Source of the DNA: Rubrivivax sp.
GTDB lineage: Bacteria > Pseudomonadota > Gammaproteobacteria > Burkholderiales > Burkholderiaceae
DNA length: 64,000 nucleotides
Assembly: GCA_016790225.1 (NCBI GenBank)
Contig: JAEUOZ010000060.1
Location: 103,442 to 167,441, forward strand
Direction: 5' to 3'
The notes under the pieces were generated by a model. That model was not told the origin of the DNA. It saw only the letters and a list, made by a program, of their open reading frames with translations, and made no database searches. A program made the position numbers and the translations under genes. This document shows, one piece after another, positions 57,996 to 64,000 of this stretch. Numbering within the stretch: position 1 is the first letter of the stretch; each line of letters starts with the position of its first letter.

Positions 57996-58910
57996 ATGCC
58001 CGAACCGACTGCCTTCGCGCCCATGACCCAGGCGCCGACAACCGTCGTGCCGACTCTCGGCGCGCACGGCGCTGGCGATGCCGAATTCGTCATGACACGG
58101 GGCGACTTCGACCTCGTGCGGCGCCTCATCCACCGCCATGCGGGCATCCACCTCGCCGACGGCAAGGAGGCGATGGTCTACGGGCGCCTGGCACGCCGGC
58201 TGCGCGAGACGGGTCATGCCACCTTCACCGACTATCTGCAGCAGCTGGAGCGCACGGTCGCGGCCGGCGGCAGCGCCGCCGAGTCGGAGATGCAACAGTT
58301 CGTCAACTGCCTGACGACCAACCTGACCTCGTTCTTCCGCGAGGAGCATCACTTCCCGGCGCTGGCCGAGGACCTGCGCGCCCGCGCCGCGCATGCGACC
58401 CAGGGTCTGCGCGTGTGGTGCAGCGCGGCCAGCACCGGCGAGGAGCCCTACTCGATCGCCATGACCGTGGTGGAGGCGCTCGGCGCCTCGGCGCGCGTGG
58501 AGATCCTCGCCAGCGACATCGACACGCAGGTGCTCGCGACGGCCGAACGCGGCGTCTACGCGGCCGATTCGCGCGGCCTGTCCGAGCAACGCCTGCGCGC
58601 GCACTTCCAGCGTGGCACCGGCGCCAACAGCGGCCGCATCCGCGTGCGGCCGGAGCTGTCGCGGCTGACGCGCTTCACCACGTTCAACCTCGTCAACGGC
58701 GACTGGGCCCGCCTGGGCCAGCCCTTCGATGTCATCTTCTGTCGCAACGTGATGATCTATTTCGACGCGCCCACGCAGCGGCAGGTGCTGCAGCGCATGC
58801 ACGGCGCGCTCAAGCCCGGCGGCCTCCTGTACGTGGGGCACTCGGAGAACTTCAGCGACGCGCGCGAGCTCTTCCGCCTGCGCGGCAAGACCGTCTACGA
58901 GCGAGTCTGA
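57996..58910 (+). CDS. cheR: Chemotaxis protein methyltransferase CheR
   Basis: A 304-residue SAM-dependent methyltransferase that methylates glutamates of chemoreceptors. The ATG giving MPEPTAFAPMTQAPTTVVPT was chosen, but the conserved core starts later (FDLVRRLIHRHAGIHLADGK). The all-helical N-domain and the catalytic domain are intact, with LTTNLTSFFREEHHF, VWCSAASTGEEPYSIAM (SAM-binding loop), ILASDIDTQVL and DVIFCRNVMIYF. It is followed 10 bases later by cheD, then cheB. The chemoreceptor at 27956 carries a matching docking-like tail. Confidence 0.95.
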   Translation: MPEPTAFAPMTQAPTTVVPTLGAHGAGDAEFVMTRGDFDLVRRLIHRHAGIHLADGKEAMVYGRLARRLRETGHATFTDYLQQLERTVAAGGSAAESEMQQFVNCLTTNLTSFFREEHHFPALAEDLRARAAHATQGLRVWCSAASTGEEPYSIAMTVVEALGASARVEILASDIDTQVLATAERGVYAADSRGLSEQRLRAHFQRGTGANSGRIRVRPELSRLTRFTTFNLVNGDWARLGQPFDVIFCRNVMIYFDAPTQRQVLQRMHGALKPGGLLYVGHSENFSDARELFRLRGKTVYERV

Positions 58911-58920
58911 GAGGCCCGAC

Positions 58921-59625
58921 GTGCAGGCAACCTCCGCCCTTTCAGGCCCCCCACTCACGGCTGGCAGCATGGCCCAGCAGCAGGCGCACCAGCAGGCACG
59001 CCTGGAGCGTCTGCGCTCGCGCCAGCGCAAGCCTGGCGAGGCCTCGTTCTTTTTCTGGGACGCGCACTTCGGCAAGGAGGCCGTGAAGGTCCTGCCGGGC
59101 GAGTTCTTCGTGCACGACGAAGACGTGCTGGTGTTGACCACGCTCGGCTCGTGCATCGCCGCCTGCCTCTGGGACCGCGAGAAGCGCGTCGGTGGCATGA
59201 ACCACTTCCTGCTGCCGGACGCCGGTGGCGGCGGCGCCGACGCGAGCGGGCGTTATGGCCACTTCGCGATGGACCAGCTGATCGGCGAACTCGTCAAGCG
59301 CGGCGCCAATCGCTCCACGATGGAGGCGAAGGTCTTCGGCGGCGGCGCCGTGATCGGCGGCATGAGCAGCCTCAACGTCGGCGAGCGCAACACGCAGTTC
59401 GTGCTCGAGTACCTGCGCACGGAGCGCATCACCGTCGTCAGCAAGGACGTGATGGACGTCTACCCGCGCAAGGTGTGCTTCCTGCCCGCCAGCGGCAAGG
59501 CGATGGTCAAGCGCCTGGCCACGACCAACACCGACGCGCTGCTCGCCCAGGAACGCAGCGCCGCGCAGCGCGCGGTCGGCAGCGGCGCGGCCGGCGGCGC
59601 CGGCGGCACGGTGGACCTGTTCTGA
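58921..59625 (+). CDS. cheD: Chemoreceptor glutamine deamidase CheD
   Basis: A 234-residue CheD homolog that deamidates glutamines of chemoreceptors. It starts with GTG. The first 45 residues are a Gln/Arg/Ala-rich extension. The core shows [20 protein letters not shown] (catalytic Cys in G-S-C), [10 protein letters not shown] (catalytic His) and [20 protein letters not shown]. Two C-terminal cysteine-free stretches end in a Gly/Ala-rich tail. It sits between cheR and cheB as in many Proteobacteria. Confidence 0.94.
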   Translation: MQATSALSGPPLTAGSMAQQQAHQQARLERLRSRQRKPGEASFFFWDAHFGKEAVKVLPGEFFVHDEDVLVLTTLGSCIAACLWDREKRVGGMNHFLLPDAGGGGADASGRYGHFAMDQLIGELVKRGANRSTMEAKVFGGGAVIGGMSSLNVGERNTQFVLEYLRTERITVVSKDVMDVYPRKVCFLPASGKAMVKRLATTNTDALLAQERSAAQRAVGSGAAGGAGGTVDLF

Positions 59626-59666
59626 ACCGGCGCGCCGCAAGCGAAAGAGGCGACAGGGAGCGAACG

Positions 59667-60794
59667 ATGAAGACGCGCGTGGTGGTGGTGGACGATTCCG
59701 CGCTCGTGCGCAGCCTGCTCACCGAGATCATCAATCGGCAGCACGACATGCAATGCGTCGGCGCGGCCAGCGACCCGCTGGTGGCGCGCGAGATGATCCG
59801 CAACCTCAGCCCGGACGTGATCACGCTGGACATCGAGATGCCGCGCATGGACGGGCTCGACTTCCTCGCCCGCCTGATGCGCCTGCGGCCGATGCCGGTG
59901 GTGATGGTCTCCACGCTCACCGAGCGCGGGGCCGATGTCACGCTGAAGGCGCTGGAGCTCGGTGCGGTGGACTTCGTGGCCAAGCCGAAGATCGGGCTCA
60001 CCGACGGCCTGCGCCAGCTCGGAGACGAGATCACCGAGAAGATCCGCATTGCAGCCCGCGCGCGGGTGCAAAGGCATGTGGCTCCACCACCGACGGCAGC
60101 GAACCCGGCAGACGGCACGGTCATGGCCCCGGCCGGCCCCGGGGTCGGCGGCCATGCGGCGCCCGCCGTCGGCGGCAGCCCGCTCGGCCGCCTGTCGACC
60201 GAGAAGCTCATCTTCATCGGCGCCTCCACCGGCGGCACCGAGGCCACGCGCGAACTGCTCATGCACCTGCCGGCCGACGCGCCGGGCGTGCTCATCACGC
60301 AGCACATGCCGCCCGGCTTCACGCGCAGCTACGCGCTCAGGCTCGACGGGCTGTGCCGGGTCTCGGTGGCCGAGGCCAAGGACGGCGAACGTGTCCTGCC
60401 CGGCCACGCCTACATCGCCCCGGGCGGCCGCCACCTGGCCGTGGAGCGCTCGGGCGCGAACTACATCGCCCGCGTCTTCGACGGCGAGCCGGTGAACCGC
60501 CACAAGCCCTCGGTGGAAGTGCTCTTCGAGTCGGCGGCACGCGTCGTCGGGCGCAACGCGCTCGGCGTGATGCTCACCGGCATGGGCGCAGACGGCGCGA
60601 CGGCGATGCGCAAGATGCGCGACGCCGGCAGCTGGAACATCTGCCAGGACGAGGCGACCTGCGTCGTCTTCGGCATGCCGCGCGAGGCGATCGCGCACGG
60701 CGCGGCCGACGAGGTGCTGCCGCTGGCGCAGATTGCGCCGCGGCTGCTCGAGCGGCTGCGCAGCACCGTCGGCCTGGCCACCTCGCGCGTCTAG
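59667..60794 (+). CDS. cheB: Protein-glutamate methylesterase CheB
   Basis: A 375-residue response regulator and methylesterase for chemoreceptor adaptation. The receiver domain starts [17 protein letters not shown] with phosphoacceptor Asp55 ([13 protein letters not shown]); the linker is Ala/Gly/Pro-rich (about 135-175). The esterase domain has [16 protein letters not shown] (catalytic Ser), [12 protein letters not shown] (His) and [15 protein letters not shown] (Asp). The ATG follows AGGGAGCGAACG, a good ribosome site. It is the last gene of the cheRDB group. Confidence 0.96.
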   Translation: MKTRVVVVDDSALVRSLLTEIINRQHDMQCVGAASDPLVAREMIRNLSPDVITLDIEMPRMDGLDFLARLMRLRPMPVVMVSTLTERGADVTLKALELGAVDFVAKPKIGLTDGLRQLGDEITEKIRIAARARVQRHVAPPPTAANPADGTVMAPAGPGVGGHAAPAVGGSPLGRLSTEKLIFIGASTGGTEATRELLMHLPADAPGVLITQHMPPGFTRSYALRLDGLCRVSVAEAKDGERVLPGHAYIAPGGRHLAVERSGANYIARVFDGEPVNRHKPSVEVLFESAARVVGRNALGVMLTGMGADGATAMRKMRDAGSWNICQDEATCVVFGMPREAIAHGAADEVLPLAQIAPRLLERLRSTVGLATSRV

Positions 60795-60834
60795 CGGGCC
60801 CCGCAAGGCCGGCCCGACGGTCGGGGCGCGGGTC

Positions 60835-60854
60835 GCCGGCAGGCTTTTGCCGGC
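60835..60854. other. Hairpin between cheB and DUF1127 gene
   Basis: A 7-bp stem GCCGGCA/TGCCGGC with a short loop lies in the 64-base convergent gap. It may aid termination for either gene; no T-tract is present. Confidence 0.35.
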
Positions 60855-60858
60855 CCCG

Positions 60859-61212
60859 CTACCAGTGTGCGCGCTCGATGTCCTGCCAAGTCGGCAGGCG
60901 TTGCCGCGGCACGCGGTCGTCGAGGCCCACGTCACGCAGCACATGGCGGTCCAGCGCCGCCAGGGCGCGCAGCTCGGCGCGTTGCCTGGCCGCCGCGCGC
61001 CACGCCGTCCAGGCCTCGACCATCGCGACCCAAGCGCGCGACCCCATGGACCGGTGCAGGCGGATCGGCCGCCTGTCGGGCTGGCGCAAGGCGACGGTGG
61101 CCACGCCGGGCAGGACCCTCGGCATCGGCGGCAGGGCCGGGATGGCTGGGATGACCGGAATGACTGGGATGACTGGGACCAGCGTAGGGGCGCAGCAAGC
61201 GGCGGTGGACAT
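60859..61212 (-). CDS. DUF1127-containing small protein
   Basis: A 117-residue protein. The N-terminus contains a repeated Val/Ile-Pro series (PVIPVIPVIPAIP) encoded by a near-perfect DNA repeat, then a Pro-rich stretch. From about residue 75 a DUF1127-like helix occurs: ELRALAALDRHVLRDVGLDD, matching the short YjiS-type motif (L-x-x-L-D-x-x-L-L-R-D-I-G). It is divergent from the LysR regulator, a gene pairing common in Burkholderiales. No function is established. Confidence 0.7.
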   Translation of the reverse strand: MSTAACCAPTLVPVIPVIPVIPAIPALPPMPRVLPGVATVALRQPDRRPIRLHRSMGSRAWVAMVEAWTAWRAAARQRAELRALAALDRHVLRDVGLDDRVPRQRLPTWQDIERAHW

Positions 61213-61345
61213 GACGGGCTCCGTTGATGGCGATGGGTTGCAGTGCTGGTCAATTTATGCTGCAGTACATCCCTTGTGAAGCGACCATTCTTGGTGACTC
61301 TGTGCAGATGGACTTACCAGAAGCCTCTCTGAGAAGCCCACCGCC

Positions 61346-62254
61346 ATGAGTCGCCTTCCCCTGTCCACGCTGCCCACCTTCCGCGAGGCGGCGCGCAGCC
61401 AGAACCTGCGCGCCACCGCCGAGCGCCTGCACCTCACGCACAGTGCCGTGAGCCAGCAGATCCGGCAGCTCGAGCAGCAGCTGGGCTTCCCGCTCTTCGA
61501 GCGCCGCGGCCGCAGCCTCACGCTCAACGCCGCCGGCGCGGCGCTGCAACGCTCGGTGGAGGCGGCGCTGTCGATGCTCGACGAGGGCGTGCGCGCTGCG
61601 ACGCTCGCCGCCGAGGGCAAGGTGCAGACCCTGCGCATCACCGTGCTGCCCTCCTTCGCGCAACGCTGGCTGCTGCCGCGCATGGCTCGCTGGCGCGAGC
61701 GCCACCCGGGCATCACGCTCGAGATCCACAGTTCGCAGGCCGTCATCGACCTGCAGCGCGAGGGCTTCCACGGCGCGTTGCGCAGCGGCACCGGCCCCTG
61801 GCGGGGTCTGGAGGGCGAGCAGCTCGTCACCTCCAGCCTCATCGCCGTGGGCGCGCCGGGGCGTGCGGCACGCATCCGACCCGGTGACCACACGGCACTG
61901 GCCGCCGAGCCGCTGCTGGGCCGCGCCGACCAGTGGAACCAGTTCCTCTCGCTGTGCGGCTGCAAGCTGCGCGGCAAGACGGTGGCCGAGTTCAACGACG
62001 CCGGCCTGATGCTGCAGGCGGCAGAGCAGGACCTCGGCGTGGCCTTGGCGAGCGAACTGCTCGCGGCGGACGCGCTGCAGTCCGGGCGACTGGTGCGCCT
62101 CTCGCCGCTGACCCTGGCCGACGGCGAACCGGCGCCCTATTGGTTCGTCTACCCGCCGCAGCACGCGGAGCTGCCGGCGCTGTGCGCGCTGCGGCAGTGG
62201 CTGCAGGAGGAGATGGCGCTGTCGCGGGCGATGCTCGTGGAATCGGGGCGATGA
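61346..62254 (+). CDS. LysR-family transcriptional regulator (GcvA-like)
   Basis: A 302-residue regulator. The N-terminal helix-turn-helix (about 4-62) shows PTFREAARSQNLRATAERLH, then LTHSAVSQQIRQLEQQLGFP and LFERRGRSLTLNAAG. The C-terminal periplasmic-binding-like effector domain follows from about residue 90 (VQTLRITVLPSFAQRWLLPR and SGTGPWRGLEGEQLV). This pattern, beginning L-R-I-T-V-L-P-S-F-A, is that of the GcvA/TrpI group. It probably controls the divergent DUF1127 gene and perhaps the gene that begins in its own stop codon. Confidence 0.93.
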   Translation: MSRLPLSTLPTFREAARSQNLRATAERLHLTHSAVSQQIRQLEQQLGFPLFERRGRSLTLNAAGAALQRSVEAALSMLDEGVRAATLAAEGKVQTLRITVLPSFAQRWLLPRMARWRERHPGITLEIHSSQAVIDLQREGFHGALRSGTGPWRGLEGEQLVTSSLIAVGAPGRAARIRPGDHTALAAEPLLGRADQWNQFLSLCGCKLRGKTVAEFNDAGLMLQAAEQDLGVALASELLAADALQSGRLVRLSPLTLADGEPAPYWFVYPPQHAELPALCALRQWLQEEMALSRAMLVESGR

Positions 62255-64000
62255 GGGCGCCAAAGCGCTCCGCCCTCGCCTGGCTGGCTGCTGCATGGGC
62301 GGTCGGCATGCTCGGCTGCTCACCGCGCGCGGCCGAGCCCGACCTTCGCGCCCTGGCCACGGCCGCAGCGTCCGAGATTCACGCCGCCCTGCCGCCACAG
62401 CGCCCCGGCTTCGGCATCACCGACTACCCGGGCAACGCCGCAGGCGACGTGCCCAAGTCCTACGCGATGGTGCTGCTTGCGGAACTCGAGCGCCGCGGCC
62501 GCGCCTGGCGGGCCGGCGAAACCGACCTCACCCGCGTCGCGGGCGAGTGGCTGCTGGCCAACGCCGACAACAACGGCGACGGCGTCATCGGTTGGGGCCT
62601 GCCCGTGGCCTGGGACGCCTACGACGACGGCTCGACGAATCCGGCCCATACCGAGTACACGATCACCACGGCCATCGTCGTCGACGCGCTGCTCACGTGG
62701 GCCGAGCGGGACGCGCGAGCGCCGCGCGAGCGCATCCGCGAGGTCGTGCATGCCGCCGTGCGCCCGTACCTCGACCCAGGCATCGCCTCGCCGTCAGGTA
62801 TGGCGCCGTACTCGCTGGCCACCGCCGACCGCCGCTACGACACGTTCAACCCCGCGGCCTACCTGGCGGGGCAGATCCAACGCGCCAGCCTCCGGGTCTT
62901 CGACCCGGGCGAGCGCGAACGCTATCTCGCCGCCGCCGACGCCACGATGCATGCCCTGCTGCGCCACCGCCAGCTCGCGCCCGTCAGCGGCCATTGGTAC
63001 TGGAACTACTCGGTGCAGCAGGCGCTGCCCAACGACCTGCCGCACGCCGGCTACATGATCGCCGGCGTGCGCGCCTACATGGAACACGGCGGCCGGCTCG
63101 CCGACCGCTTCGACTGGTATGCGGTGCTGCATCACCTCGAGGACTTCCGCGGCGATGCCGGCGAGGTGCGCGCGTTCCCGAACTTCCGCAAGGGCCTGAA
63201 GCTGGCGGCGCGTTCGTACGACCTCGGTTTCGCGCTGCATCTGGCCTGCACCGAGACGCGCGCGGAACCCCTGGTTCGCTGGCTGATGGCCGCGCTTGAG
63301 GGCTATCGCACGCCCGCGGCGCGCTACCTCAAGTACCCCCGTAGCAGCGCATCGGCGCCCGGCGCGACACCGCCACTGATCGTGAACGAGTACGAGGCCT
63401 ACCTGTACCGCGGCCTGACTTCATGCGCGCTCGCGCCACGCGCCGCCGCCGCGTCGGCAACGGCGGAAACCAGGCTCGTCGGAAGCGGAGACACCGCGAC
63501 GCTCGCCAGCCAGTTGGCTGCCGCGGCAGGTGGCCCGGGCCCGGCCACGCCGGGGCAACCTCGCGCCATGATGGGTCCGGCCGTGCCGCTCCTGCCAGCC
63601 AGCGCTGGCATCGTGGCCTTCGACAACGCTGGTCAGCCCACGCTCACGCGCGAGCAGGGCCACCGGCTGTCGATCAACGTGCCCGGGGTACCGGTCAAGG
63701 TCCTGGTCCGCGATGCGGCGACCTTCGTCTTTCTCCGCCGCCATCCCGACAATGCGCTCTCTTTGCTGCGCTACGAGCGCGATCGCCTCGTCTGCCGCAT
63801 CGACGTGGAGCACGGCCGTGACACCAGCGCCGTGGCGAGCCTTCGCGCCGCCACGCTGCAGGGGCATCGCCTGCATGCGGTCGCGTACCACAACCCCAGC
63901 CAAGCCAACTGGTACCTGGCGTGGGATGTGACCCCGGCCTGCCCCGTTTCCCAGGGAGAAACCGTCCAGTTGCCCTCTCTGCAGGAGCCGGCCGGCTCGA
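62251..64000 (+). CDS. Lipoprotein of possible alpha/alpha-toroid glycan-active type, 3' truncated
   Basis: An open frame of at least 583 residues runs to the window end, so the C-terminus is missing. It begins ATG overlapping the LysR stop by four bases. A signal segment (SALAWLAAAWAVGMLGC) ends in a lipobox at Cys23. The first domain (about 30-400) has helical segments with conserved-looking Trp, Tyr, Asp and Gly: FGITDYPGNAAGDVPKSYAM, NADNNGDGVIGWGLPVAWDA, GHWYWNYSVQQALPNDLPHA. This suggests an (alpha/alpha)6 barrel as in polysaccharide lyases or uronyl epimerases. A beta-rich region follows. I recognise no exact family. Other readings in this interval are shadows. Confidence 0.6.
   Translation, partial: MRAPKRSALAWLAAAWAVGMLGCSPRAAEPDLRALATAAASEIHAALPPQRPGFGITDYPGNAAGDVPKSYAMVLLAELERRGRAWRAGETDLTRVAGEWLLANADNNGDGVIGWGLPVAWDAYDDGSTNPAHTEYTITTAIVVDALLTWAERDARAPRERIREVVHAAVRPYLDPGIASPSGMAPYSLATADRRYDTFNPAAYLAGQIQRASLRVFDPGERERYLAAADATMHALLRHRQLAPVSGHWYWNYSVQQALPNDLPHAGYMIAGVRAYMEHGGRLADRFDWYAVLHHLEDFRGDAGEVRAFPNFRKGLKLAARSYDLGFALHLACTETRAEPLVRWLMAALEGYRTPAARYLKYPRSSASAPGATPPLIVNEYEAYLYRGLTSCALAPRAAAASATAETRLVGSGDTATLASQLAAAAGGPGPATPGQPRAMMGPAVPLLPASAGIVAFDNAGQPTLTREQGHRLSINVPGVPVKVLVRDAATFVFLRRHPDNALSLLRYERDRLVCRIDVEHGRDTSAVASLRAATLQGHRLHAVAYHNPSQANWYLAWDVTPACPVSQGETVQLPSLQEPAGS

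Overview
The window is high-GC chromosomal DNA of a betaproteobacterium, most likely a Burkholderiales of the Rubrivivax/Leptothrix/Comamonadaceae neighbourhood. This rests on gene content and order (SerS, IspH/FkpB, RadC, CheRDB with FlhG, YgiQ, a DUF1127 gene divergent from a LysR gene), not on any database search. It holds about 57 protein genes and one tRNA-Ser(CGA). No rRNA, CRISPR array, insertion sequence, integrase or replication origin was seen.

Left part, 1-18.4 kb: an exopolysaccharide and protein-sorting locus. It has a Wzy-like membrane protein cut by the window edge, two GT4 and one GT2 glycosyltransferases, a WcaF-type acyltransferase, a Wza-type export lipoprotein, an O-antigen-ligase-like protein and a large Wzc-type tyrosine autokinase. 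Next comes an exosortase module: an EpsI-like partner, an exosortase with its Cys/Arg/His triad, and an EpsD-like PPIase fused to a membrane domain. Divergent from it is a small secreted protein whose C-terminus matches the cyanobacterial subclass of PEP-CTERM signals. A second protein with an ordinary VPEP signal, a YdcF protein and an uncharacterised lipoprotein follow.

Middle part, 18.4-49.4 kb: mixed metabolic and cell-surface genes. These include a FabH-like synthase, a phasin-like helical protein, serC-serA, riboflavin synthase, an ArsC/Spx-like protein, a BamE-like lipoprotein, a CpdB nucleotidase, an alpha/beta hydrolase coupled to a haloacid-dehalogenase-type HAD enzyme, and a chemoreceptor with a CheR-docking-like tail. 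A JmjC/cupin-GNAT pair, a helix-hairpin-helix protein with a Lys/Ala tail, a YgiQ radical SAM protein, a Spy/CpxP-RR-HK operon, an ABC exporter and a GMC oxidoreductase come next. A pseudo-receiver membrane protein and a rhodanese lacking its cysteine precede an operon of SGNH protein, NodU-type carbamoyltransferase, small protein and NodB-type deacetylase, which probably modifies a surface glycan.

Right part, 49.6-64 kb: tRNA-Ser, a hydratase coupled to serS, fkpB-ispH, radC-smr, a tightly coupled diguanylate cyclase-flhG-globin-lipoprotein operon, cheR-cheD-cheB, a DUF1127/LysR divergent pair and a lipoprotein gene running off the end. By eye, codon preference changes near the tRNA. Leucine is almost all CTG and aspartate often GAT to its left; CTC and GAC are much commoner to its right. 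This may mark a real chromosomal boundary or a chimeric join of two related genomes.
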